DNA of 64,000 nucleotides. Origin: Pseudomonas sp. SST3. GTDB taxonomy: Bacteria; Pseudomonadota; Gammaproteobacteria; Pseudomonadales; Pseudomonadaceae. The notes below the pieces were generated by a model that was given only the letters and a program-made list of their open reading frames with translations, was not told the origin of the DNA and did not search any database. The DNA lies in assembly GCF_003325755.1 (NCBI RefSeq), contig NZ_QORI02000005.1, positions 124,001 through 188,000 of the forward strand, given 5' to 3'. Positions 53,857 through 64,000 of the stretch are shown one piece after another (the stretch's first letter is position 1; every line of letters begins with the position of its first letter). Both the position numbers and the translations under genes were made by a program.

Positions 53857-54885
53857 ATGATAAGGGTTAAATCCACACTGGCCGTGCTTGGCGCCGCGAC
53901 ACTTTTGGGCACCAGCGGCTTGGCGCAGGCAGGGGCGACCCTGGATGCGGTGAAGAGCAAAGGCTTCGTGCAGTGCGGCGTCAGCGACGGGCTGCCGGGC
54001 TTCTCCTACACCGATGCCAAGGGCGAGCACAAGGGAATCGATGTGGATGTCTGTCGCGCGGTAGCGGCTGCAGTATTTGGCGATGCCAGCAAGGTCAAGT
54101 TCAGTCCGTTGACTGCCAAGGAGCGCTTCACCGCACTGCAATCCGGCGAGGTCGACGTGCTTTCGCGAAACACCACCTGGACCAGCTCGCGGGATGCGGC
54201 GATGGGGCTGAACTTCACCGGCGTTACCTACTACGACGGACAGGGATTCCTGGTCAACAAGGAGGTCGGTGTCTCTAGCGCCAAGGAGCTTGACGGCGCC
54301 ACCGTCTGCATCCAGGCGGGCACTACCACCGAGCTGAACCTCTCCGACTACTTCCGAGCCAACAACCTCAAATACACCCCGATCACTTACGACACCTCTG
54401 ACGAAAGCGCCAAGTCGCTGGAGTCCGGTCGCTGCGACGTGCTCACTTCTGACCAGTCCCAGCTGTACGCACAGCGCATCAAACTGGCCAAGCCGGACGA
54501 TTACATCGTGCTGCCTGAAGTTATCTCCAAGGAACCACTCGGCCCGGCCGTGCGTCAGGGCGACGAGGAGTGGTTCGACATCGTGCGTTGGTCATTGCTG
54601 GCGATGATCAACGCCGAAGAGCTGGGCGTAACCGCTGCAAATGTCGAGGAAACTGCAAAAAACACCAAGAATCCAGACGTGGCCCGGTTGCTCGGGGCGG
54701 AGGGTGAATACGGCAAGGATCTGAAATTACCGAAGGACTGGGCGGTGCAGATCGTCAAGCAGGTCGGCAATTATGGCGAAGTGTTCGAGCGCAACATTGG
54801 CTCCGGTAGCGAACTGAAGATCGAACGTGGTCTGAATGCGCTCTGGACCAATGGAGGTCTGCAGTACGCGCCACCGGTGCGTTGA
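53857..54885 (+). CDS. aapJ: General L-amino-acid ABC transporter, substrate-binding protein
   Basis: Periplasmic binding protein that delivers amino acids to the AapQMP complex. The 342-residue precursor has a signal peptide (MIRVKSTLAVLGAATLLGTSGLAQA, cleavage near 25-26), then the family-3 solute-binding pattern: TLDAVKSKGFVQCGVSDGLPGFSYTD, GIDVDVCRAVAAAVFG, RNTTWTSSRDAAMGLNFTGVTYYDGQGF and CDVLTSDQSQLYA. GGAGG precedes ATG 53857. It is first in a four-gene operon. Confidence 0.95.
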   Translation: MIRVKSTLAVLGAATLLGTSGLAQAGATLDAVKSKGFVQCGVSDGLPGFSYTDAKGEHKGIDVDVCRAVAAAVFGDASKVKFSPLTAKERFTALQSGEVDVLSRNTTWTSSRDAAMGLNFTGVTYYDGQGFLVNKEVGVSSAKELDGATVCIQAGTTTELNLSDYFRANNLKYTPITYDTSDESAKSLESGRCDVLTSDQSQLYAQRIKLAKPDDYIVLPEVISKEPLGPAVRQGDEEWFDIVRWSLLAMINAEELGVTAANVEETAKNTKNPDVARLLGAEGEYGKDLKLPKDWAVQIVKQVGNYGEVFERNIGSGSELKIERGLNALWTNGGLQYAPPVR

Positions 54886-54973
54886 CCGAGCCGGGTCGGC
54901 GGGAAGCCGGCCTTGTTTCAAGGATGAGCGCTGCCGGTGCACCTGCACCGGCGGTGCCGTATGAGGTTTCTTG

Positions 54974-56158
54974 ATGCGAACCATCGCCAAAACGGGAGCA
55001 GCACGCGGCTCGCTGCTCACGGATCCGCAGGCGCGTGCCTGGTTGTTCCAGGTCGTCGCTGTCATAACAGTCATTGCAATCGGCTGGTTTCTGTTTCACA
55101 ACACCCAGACCAACCTCGCTCACCGAGGCATTACGTCAGGCTTCGGCTTTCTCGATAACGCTGCCGGTTTCGGCATTTCCCAGCACCTGATCGACTACAG
55201 CGAGAGCGATTCCTACGGACGAGTGTTCTGGGTCGGCTTGCTCAATACATTGTTGGTCAGCGTCATCGGCATAATCCTGGCGACCATTATCGGGTTCATT
55301 CTCGGAGTGGCGCGGTTGTCTCCGAACTGGCTGATCCGTCAAATAGCCACTGTCTATATCGAGACCTTCCGCAATATCCCACCGCTGCTGCAGATCTTCT
55401 TCGTCTATTTCGCCGTGCTTGCACCACTGCCAGGACCGCGGGATAGCCTGAGTCTGTGGGACGTGATCTTCGTGAACAACCGTGGCGTTCAAATGCCCTC
55501 GCCCGGTGCAGGGGATGGCTTCTGGCCGTTCTGGATAGCGTTGTTCGTGGCGTTGGTGGCGATCGTCATGCTCAACCGCTGGGCGCGGGCCCGGCGTCAC
55601 GCCACCGGTCAGCCGTTTCCGGTGTTCTGGAGCAGCCTGGTGCTGTTCACTGCGATACCGGGGTTGTGCTCGCTAGTGTTCGGCGCGCCGTTCCTCTGGG
55701 AGATTCCTGAGCTGCAGCGTTTCAATATTCGCGGCGGCTGGGTGGTCATCCCCGAGCTGGTTTCGATCGTGCTGGCGCTGTCAATCTACACCGCGGCCTT
55801 TATTGGTGAAACCGTACGCGCCGGAATCCAGTCGGTCAGTCATGGACAGACCGAAGCAGCCGCTTCGCTGGGCCTTCGCCCGGGACGGGTACTGCGTCTG
55901 GTGATCATCCCGCAGGCGCTGCGCGTAATTATTCCGCCGCTGACCAGCCAGTACCTCAACCTGGCCAAGAACTCTTCGCTGGCGGCTGCTATCGGCTATC
56001 CCGACATGGTCTCGCTGTTTGCCGGCACCGTGCTGAACCAGACCGGTCAGGCGATCGAAACCATGGCGATCACCATGAGCGTATACCTCGCCATCAGTAT
56101 CAGCATTTCGCTGTTGATGAACTGGTACAACAAGCGCATTGCGCTGATCGAGCGGTAA
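54974..56158 (+). CDS. aapQ: General L-amino-acid ABC transporter, permease AapQ
   Basis: Inner-membrane permease of 394 residues. It has a hydrophobic N-terminal helix (about 22-42), a long periplasmic insert characteristic of the Aap/Bzt permeases, and the ABC-transporter inner-membrane domain with the EAA loop GQTEAAASLGLRPGRVLRLVIIPQALRVIIPPL near 300. ATG 54974 follows GAGG; the TTG three bases earlier is less likely. It lies 88 bases after aapJ and 10 before aapM. Confidence 0.93.
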   Translation: MRTIAKTGAARGSLLTDPQARAWLFQVVAVITVIAIGWFLFHNTQTNLAHRGITSGFGFLDNAAGFGISQHLIDYSESDSYGRVFWVGLLNTLLVSVIGIILATIIGFILGVARLSPNWLIRQIATVYIETFRNIPPLLQIFFVYFAVLAPLPGPRDSLSLWDVIFVNNRGVQMPSPGAGDGFWPFWIALFVALVAIVMLNRWARARRHATGQPFPVFWSSLVLFTAIPGLCSLVFGAPFLWEIPELQRFNIRGGWVVIPELVSIVLALSIYTAAFIGETVRAGIQSVSHGQTEAAASLGLRPGRVLRLVIIPQALRVIIPPLTSQYLNLAKNSSLAAAIGYPDMVSLFAGTVLNQTGQAIETMAITMSVYLAISISISLLMNWYNKRIALIER

Positions 56159-56168
56159 GGACGAGCGC

Positions 56169-57266
56169 ATGACGACCCATACCTTCAAACCGGACCTGCC
56201 GGCGCCATCCACCAATATCGGTGTGGTGGGCTGGATGCGGGCCAATCTGTTCTCCAGCTGGATCAATACGCTGCTCACGCTGATCGGGTTGTATCTGATC
56301 TGGCTGATCGTTCCGCCCATCATCGAGTGGGCAATCATCAAGGCCGACTGGACCGGCGAGACACGGGCCGACTGCACCCGCGAGGGTGCGTGCTGGGTCT
56401 TCGTGCAGACGCGGTTCAGCCAGTTCATGTACGGCTTCTATCCGCCGGAACTGCGCTGGCGGGTAGATGCCACGGCCTGGCTCGCAATCATTGGCGCTGC
56501 GCCCCTGTTCCTGCGGCAGATGCGGCACAAGGTGCGCTATGGCATTGGCTATCTGCTGGTGTATCCATTGCTTGCCTACTGGCTGTTGCACGGCGGTTTC
56601 CTCGGCCTCGAAACGGTATCGACCAGCCGCTGGGGCGGGCTGATGCTGACCATCGTCATCGCTGCAGTGGGCATCGCGGGGGCGCTGCCGCTTGGCATTC
56701 TGCTGGCGCTCGGCCGGCGCTCGGACATGCCGGCGATTCGCGTGCTGTGCGTGACCTTTATCGAGTTCTGGCGTGGCGTACCGCTGATCACCGTGCTGTT
56801 CATGTCCTCGGTGATGCTTCCGCTGTTTCTGCCCGAGGAGATGAATCTCGACAAGCTCATGCGGGCGATGGTGATGGTGGTCTTCTTCGAGGCGGCCTAC
56901 ATCGCCGAAGTGGTACGCGGCGGCCTGCAGGCTATCCCCAAAGGACAATACGAGGCGGCTGCGGCGATGGGCCTGGGTTACTGGCGCAGCATGATCTTGG
57001 TGATCCTGCCCCAGGCGCTGAAGATGGTCATACCGGGCATCGTCAACACCTTCATCGCGCTGTTCAAGGACACCAGCTTGGTGATCATTATCGGCCTGTT
57101 CGACTTCCTCAACAGCATCAAACGCGCCACTTCCGACCCTGCCTGGCTTGGCATGTCGACCGAGGGTTACGTGTTCGCTGCGCTGGTTTACTGGACTTTC
57201 TGCTTTGGTATGTCGCGCTATTCCATGCATCTGGAACGCAAGCTCGACACCGGCCACCGGAACTAA
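56169..57266 (+). CDS. aapM: General L-amino-acid ABC transporter, permease AapM
   Basis: Second permease of the complex, 365 residues. Helices lie at about 27-52, 95-112, 118-140 and 150-180, with further helices in the permease core; the EAA loop is [33 protein letters not shown] near 265. The sequence between the first two helices ([31 protein letters not shown]) forms the usual Aap/Bzt periplasmic loop, with two cysteines that may pair. It pairs with AapQ and AapP. Confidence 0.93.
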   Translation: MTTHTFKPDLPAPSTNIGVVGWMRANLFSSWINTLLTLIGLYLIWLIVPPIIEWAIIKADWTGETRADCTREGACWVFVQTRFSQFMYGFYPPELRWRVDATAWLAIIGAAPLFLRQMRHKVRYGIGYLLVYPLLAYWLLHGGFLGLETVSTSRWGGLMLTIVIAAVGIAGALPLGILLALGRRSDMPAIRVLCVTFIEFWRGVPLITVLFMSSVMLPLFLPEEMNLDKLMRAMVMVVFFEAAYIAEVVRGGLQAIPKGQYEAAAAMGLGYWRSMILVILPQALKMVIPGIVNTFIALFKDTSLVIIIGLFDFLNSIKRATSDPAWLGMSTEGYVFAALVYWTFCFGMSRYSMHLERKLDTGHRN

Positions 57267-57276
57267 GGAAAACATC

Positions 57277-58053
57277 ATGAACGACACATCTCTGCAACCT
57301 GAGCAGTCTGAGCAGGCCGGTGAACCGGTCATTCAGATGCAGGGCGTACATAAATGGTTCGGCCAGTTTCACGTACTCAAGGACATCAACCTCAACGTCA
57401 CCCAGGGCGAGCGCATCGTCCTGTGCGGACCGTCGGGCTCAGGCAAGTCCACCACCATTCGCTGCCTCAATCGTCTTGAGGAGCATCAGCAGGGCCGTAT
57501 CGTGATCAATGGTGTGGAGCTGACCAATGATTTGAAGCAGATCGAGGCAATTCGCAGCGAGGTCGGCATGGTGTTCCAGCATTTCAATCTGTTCCCGCAC
57601 CTCACCGTACTGCAGAACTGCACCTTGGCGCCGATGTGGGTGCGCAAGCTGCCCCGGCGTCAGGCCGAGGAAATCGCCATGCATTATCTGGAGCGCGTAC
57701 GGATTCCGGAGCAGGCCGACAAATTCCCAGGACAGCTCTCGGGCGGCCAGCAGCAGCGGGTCGCGATTGCCCGCGCGCTGTGCATGAAACCGAAGATCAT
57801 GCTGTTCGACGAGCCTACCTCGGCGCTGGATCCGGAAATGGTCAAGGAAGTGTTGGATACCATGGTTGGCCTCGCCGAAAGTGGGATGACGATGCTTTGC
57901 GTGACCCATGAAATGGGCTTCGCCCGCACCGTCGCCGATCGGGTGATATTCATGGATAAGGGCGAGATCGTGGAGGAAGCCGATCCGGAAACCTTCTTCA
58001 CCAATCCGGGCAATGAGCGCACTAAGCTGTTCCTGAGCCAGATATTGCACTGA
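57277..58053 (+). CDS. aapP: General L-amino-acid ABC transporter, ATPase
   Basis: ATPase subunit of 258 residues. Walker [10 protein letters not shown] near 51-59, Q-loop [16 protein letters not shown] signature [15 protein letters not shown] near 153, Walker [15 protein letters not shown] and the switch His in VTHEMGF are all intact. TAAGGAA precedes ATG 57277, ten bases after aapM. It is last in the operon; a REP-like repeat follows. Confidence 0.95.
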   Translation: MNDTSLQPEQSEQAGEPVIQMQGVHKWFGQFHVLKDINLNVTQGERIVLCGPSGSGKSTTIRCLNRLEEHQQGRIVINGVELTNDLKQIEAIRSEVGMVFQHFNLFPHLTVLQNCTLAPMWVRKLPRRQAEEIAMHYLERVRIPEQADKFPGQLSGGQQQRVAIARALCMKPKIMLFDEPTSALDPEMVKEVLDTMVGLAESGMTMLCVTHEMGFARTVADRVIFMDKGEIVEEADPETFFTNPGNERTKLFLSQILH

Positions 58054-58084
58054 GAGCGCAGCGGCACGCTTCACGCTTCCGGGC

Positions 58085-58151
58085 GTAGGGTGGATGTCGC
58101 TTTTACATCCACCGTGGGTCCGCACGGTGGATCGGGCAGGCGTGATCCACT
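58085..58151. repeat. REP-like inverted repeats with GGTGGAT/ATCCACC arms
   Basis: In the aapP-purL gap, GTAGGGTGGATGT (58085-58097) faces ACATCCACC (58105-58113) across a seven-base loop. Then CACCGTG (58111-58117) faces CACGGTG (58123-58129), and GTGGATC (58127 onward) faces GATCCAC (58144-58150). Such GTAGGGTGGAT palindromes are widespread in the P. stutzeri group and may terminate or stabilise transcripts. Confidence 0.65.
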
Positions 58152-58179
58152 CTAGGTGCGTGCAGAGCTTCCAGCAGGC

Positions 58180-58209
58180 TTAGCCTCGGACGCTGTCATG
58201 GGCTAGAAT
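58180..58209 (+). promoter_or_regulatory. Candidate sigma-70 promoter of purL
   Basis: -10 box TAGAAT at 58204-58209 with TTAGCC at 58180-58185 as -35, 18 bases apart. It lies 41 bases before the purL start. The -10 is strong, the -35 weak. Confidence 0.45.
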
Positions 58210-58249
58210 ACGCGGCCCGACTGCTCCCCTCTCCGAGGCTGTTCCGACG

Positions 58250-62146
<3,897 letters not shown>

Positions 62147-62160
62147 ATCAGGCCGAACGA

Positions 62161-62196
62161 AAAGCCCGGAAGCGCGCAGGTGCTGCGGGCTTTTTC
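62161..62196 (+). terminator. Terminator after purL
   Basis: AAAAGCCCG (62161-62169) pairs with CGGGCTTTT (62187-62195), inner AGC/GCT pairs extend the stem, and a five-T run follows. It lies 15 bases after the stop. Confidence 0.9.
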
Positions 62197-62347
62197 ATAA
62201 CTGTGAATCGGTCGACATGGTTGGTGAACCAAGCGCATTAGGCAACGTCTGAAGTTGGCACCTGGATGTGCCGGACCGGATCCGGCAAACCTGGTTGCGC
62301 CGGTGGAGAAAGGTGCTCCGTCGGCAGTTCTTGATGCGGAGATATTG

Positions 62348-62665
62348 ATGTACAAGCTGTGTTTCTATGTTCCGGAAAGCCATCTGGATGCAGTCAAGAA
62401 AGCGGTTTTTGCAGTTGGTGCCGGGCGGATCGGCGCATACGACAGCTGCTGCTGGCAGGTGCTCGGGCACGGCCAGTATCGGCCGCTCGAAGGCAGTAAG
62501 CCGTTCCTCGGGCAGCTAGGCCAGGTGCATTCGGTCTCCGAGTGGAAAGTCGAGCTGGTGGTGGCCGACGAGCTGATTCATGACAGCGTCAAAGCACTCA
62601 AACGCGCCCATCCATACGAAACACCTGCATTCGAAGTGTGGCGGCTGTCCGACTTACAGTTCTGA
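62348..62665 (+). CDS. YqfO/NIF3-like C-terminal-domain protein (COG3323 type)
   Basis: A 105-residue stand-alone version of the PII-like domain found inserted in NIF3 proteins: MYKLCFYVPESHLDAVKKAVFAVGAGRIGAYDSCCWQVLGHGQYRPLEG, then VELVVADELIHDSVKALKRAHPYETPAFEVWRL. The GRIGAYDSCCW and HPYETPAFEV motifs mark the family. Function is unknown. CGGAG precedes ATG 62348. It stands between two terminators, thus monocistronic. Confidence 0.85.
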   Translation: MYKLCFYVPESHLDAVKKAVFAVGAGRIGAYDSCCWQVLGHGQYRPLEGSKPFLGQLGQVHSVSEWKVELVVADELIHDSVKALKRAHPYETPAFEVWRLSDLQF

Positions 62666-62680
62666 TTGCGCGAGGCAACG

Positions 62681-62718
62681 AAAAGCCCGAGTTCGCCAGT
62701 GGCGGCTCGGGCTTTTTA
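62681..62718 (+). terminator. Terminator after the NIF3-like gene
   Basis: AAAAGCCCGAG (62681-62691) pairs with CTCGGGCTTTT (62707-62717), an inner GCC/GGC stem extends it, and a run of Ts follows. It may also serve ohr on the other strand. Confidence 0.9.
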
Positions 62719-62740
62719 TGCCTAGCGGGCATGGACGCTA

Positions 62741-63169
62741 TCAGACGTTGACGCTCAGGCGTACGTCGATGTTGCCGCGGGTGGCGTTGGAGTAGGGGCA
62801 TACTTTGTGCGCGGCTTCGGTCAATTGCTCGGCGACCGACTGCTCAATGCCCGGCAAGCTGACGGTCAGCTCTACTTCGAGCCCGAATCCGCCCGGAATC
62901 TGACCGATACCCACTTTGCCAGTAACCGCTGTGTCGGCGGGTAGCGGCTGATTTAGCTGGCCCGCGGCGAATTTGAGTGCACCGATAAAACAGGCTGAAT
63001 AGCCGGCGGCGAACAGTTGCTCGGGGTTGGTGCCGCCTCCGCCTTGCCCGCCCAGTTCGCGAGGAGTGGAGAGCTTGACGTTGAGCCGCCCGTCTGACGA
63101 CGCAGCGCCGCCGTCGCGGCCCCCGGTCGCAGTGGCGGTTGCGGTATAGAGTGCGGTGATGGCCTGCAT
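62741..63169 (-). CDS. ohr: Organic hydroperoxide resistance protein
   Basis: Thiol peroxidase that reduces organic hydroperoxides with lipoyl-type donors. The 142-residue protein matches the standard length exactly and places the catalytic Cys60 in [10 protein letters not shown] and the resolving Cys124 in [13 protein letters not shown], with Arg18 early in the GGRDG loop. ATG 63169 is preferred over 63175 because AAGGA lies eight bases upstream only for the former. It is downstream of ohrR on the same strand with a separate operator-bearing gap. Confidence 0.95.
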   Translation of the reverse strand: MQAITALYTATATATGGRDGGAASSDGRLNVKLSTPRELGGQGGGGTNPEQLFAAGYSACFIGALKFAAGQLNQPLPADTAVTGKVGIGQIPGGFGLEVELTVSLPGIEQSVAEQLTEAAHKVCPYSNATRGNIDVRLSVNV

Positions 63170-63207
63170 GATCATTGTCCTTTTTGATGGTCGGCTCTGT
63201 AAGTTAT

Positions 63208-63226
63208 CGCGCAAATAATTTGCGCG
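63208..63226. promoter_or_regulatory. OhrR operator palindrome upstream of ohr
   Basis: Perfect 19-base palindrome, CGCGCAAAT (63208-63216), centre A, ATTTGCGCG (63218-63226), framed by TTAT and ATAA. It lies 39 bases upstream of the ohr start in the gap after ohrR, where a MarR-type OhrR would bind to block ohr transcription. Confidence 0.8.
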
Positions 63227-63294
63227 CAAGATAAAATTGTCCTTGAGGCTGGCCGGGTCGAAAGGGGTGTGTAAAGCGAGGGTTCTGCGCGCGC

Positions 63295-63744
63295 TTAGCC
63301 GCGTTTCAGCAGCGCGCTACGAAGGGATGCGAGCTGGTCACGCAGTGCGAGCAAGGCTTCATGCGACTGACCGGTGCATTCAAGCATGCAGGCGGGGAAA
63401 TCACGGGCGCGCTCTTTCATGGTCCGTCCAGCATCAGTGAGATGCAGTTCAACCACGCGTTCATCGCTGCTGCTGCGAGTCCGACTGATCAGGCCTTCGG
63501 CTTCCAGGCGCTTGAGCAGCGGTGTCAGCGAACCGGGTTCGGTCAGCAAGCGGGCGCTGATTTCGCCGACGGTGAGGCCGTCGCGCTCCCAGAGCACGAG
63601 CATTGCGAGGTATTGCGGGTAGGTCAGGCCGATGCTCTTCAGCAATGGCTTATAGGCCTTGGTCATCTGCAGTGAGGCGGAGTACAGGGCGAAACACAGC
63701 TGGTTGTCCAGCTGTAATTGCTCGTCTGAAGCTGTCTTCGTCAT
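63295..63744 (-). CDS. ohrR: MarR-family organic-hydroperoxide sensor OhrR
   Basis: Repressor of ohr. The 149-residue winged-helix protein has the reactive Cys17 in [13 protein letters not shown], the place of the peroxide-sensing cysteine of OhrR, the recognition helix in [19 protein letters not shown] and the wing [10 protein letters not shown]. Two more cysteines ([11 protein letters not shown]) make it look like the two-Cys, Xanthomonas-type OhrR that forms an intersubunit disulfide. It is followed by ohr on the same strand, 125 bases away. Confidence 0.94.
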   Translation of the reverse strand: MTKTASDEQLQLDNQLCFALYSASLQMTKAYKPLLKSIGLTYPQYLAMLVLWERDGLTVGEISARLLTEPGSLTPLLKRLEAEGLISRTRSSSDERVVELHLTDAGRTMKERARDFPACMLECTGQSHEALLALRDQLASLRSALLKRG

Positions 63745-63819
63745 AGGTGACCGAAAGGCGAGGGAATGGTTTTCACGTTAACGCGCTGCCTTGCTTGCTG
63801 CCAAGCCCGGTGCTCCTGA

Positions 63820-64000
63820 TCAGGGGCGAATCTCGATCAGTGTGCCGTTCTTCACAAGGTTCCAGATCTCGCGCATGTCATCGTTCTTCAGCGCGATACA
63901 GCCCTCAGTCCAGTCGAGGGTATGGAAGAACCACTCGGGATATTCTTCATCGAGCGGTGTGCCATGCAGCATGATCATGCTGCCTGGCCGCAAACCGTCA
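63820..64000 (-). CDS. L,D-transpeptidase family protein, 3' end only
   Basis: The last 60 codons of a minus-strand gene that runs off the window. It reads DGLRPGSMIMLHGTPLDEE...FHTLDWTEGCIALKNDDMREIWNLVKNGTLIEIRP. The HG and the WTEGCIAL segment, with its catalytic Cys, are the YkuD active site of L,D-transpeptidases, which make 3-3 cross-links or anchor lipoprotein to peptidoglycan. The start and signal peptide lie beyond 64000. It precedes ohrR on the same strand by about 75 bases. Confidence 0.85.
   Translation of the reverse strand, partial: DGLRPGSMIMLHGTPLDEEYPEWFFHTLDWTEGCIALKNDDMREIWNLVKNGTLIEIRP

Noticed and set aside
56100..57332. 410-codon minus-strand frame
   Set aside because: Antisense to aapM; His/Gln/Arg-rich shadow.

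Overview
The window looks like core chromosome of a Pseudomonas-type gammaproteobacterium, most likely the Stutzerimonas (P. stutzeri) group. Evidence from the sequence is high GC, an MvaT-type H-NS protein, the class I fumarase / SadC-like diguanylate cyclase / ferredoxin reductase / pyruvate kinase block that I recall from P. aeruginosa, an olsBA ornithine-lipid operon, an aapJQMP amino-acid transporter and many cyclic-di-GMP proteins. I see no rRNA, tRNA, insertion sequence, prophage, integrase or CRISPR array. The genus assignment rests on remembered families and gene order, not on a search.

Layout. 1-11 kb: an acyl-CoA synthetase, a PAS hybrid histidine kinase whose start is problematic, an OmpA-like lipoprotein, then a large CHASE/PAS/PAS kinase with three receiver domains followed by a REC-PAS-GGDEF-EAL protein. 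11-19.5 kb: a YihG-like acyltransferase, ackA-pta, slyD, glutathione peroxidase, a NemR-like repressor with an old-yellow-enzyme reductase, and a flavodoxin-fold protein. 19.5-29 kb: cysZ, a DUF1244/HopJ pair, an Anabaena-sensory-rhodopsin-transducer homologue, folX-folM (tetrahydromonapterin), a possible PilZ protein, a flavodoxin, acpH, olsBA, a frameshifted acyl-CoA-dehydrogenase-like gene and a clsB-type cardiolipin synthase.

29-42 kb: a DJ-1/PfpI protein, a VF530-family protein, fumarase, SadC-like cyclase, ferredoxin reductase, pyruvate kinase, three small envelope/PilZ genes, sbcB, mvaT, purU and a DUF853 ATPase. 42-53.5 kb: an AlgA-type bifunctional mannose enzyme outside any alginate operon, yaaA, a DmeF-like metal exporter with a His-Asp repeat loop, a PIN-PhoH protein, moaCDE, rhlB, a cNMP-GGDEF cyclase and a carboxylesterase. 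53.5-64 kb: aapJQMP with a candidate sigma-54 promoter, a REP-like repeat, purL, a NIF3/YqfO-like protein, ohrR-ohr with a clear operator palindrome, and the 3' end of an L,D-transpeptidase running off the window.

Themes: cyclic-di-GMP signalling (three GGDEF proteins, one clear and one possible PilZ protein, with the CHASE kinase beside one cyclase), membrane-lipid remodelling (olsBA, clsB, two PlsC-like acyltransferases) and electrophile/peroxide defence (nemR-OYE, gpx, yaaA, ohrR-ohr). I did not find a clearly new multi-gene system. The most unusual items are the missing start of the first kinase, the single-base frameshift in the dehydrogenase, the orphan rhodopsin-transducer homologue, and several perfect intergenic palindromes.
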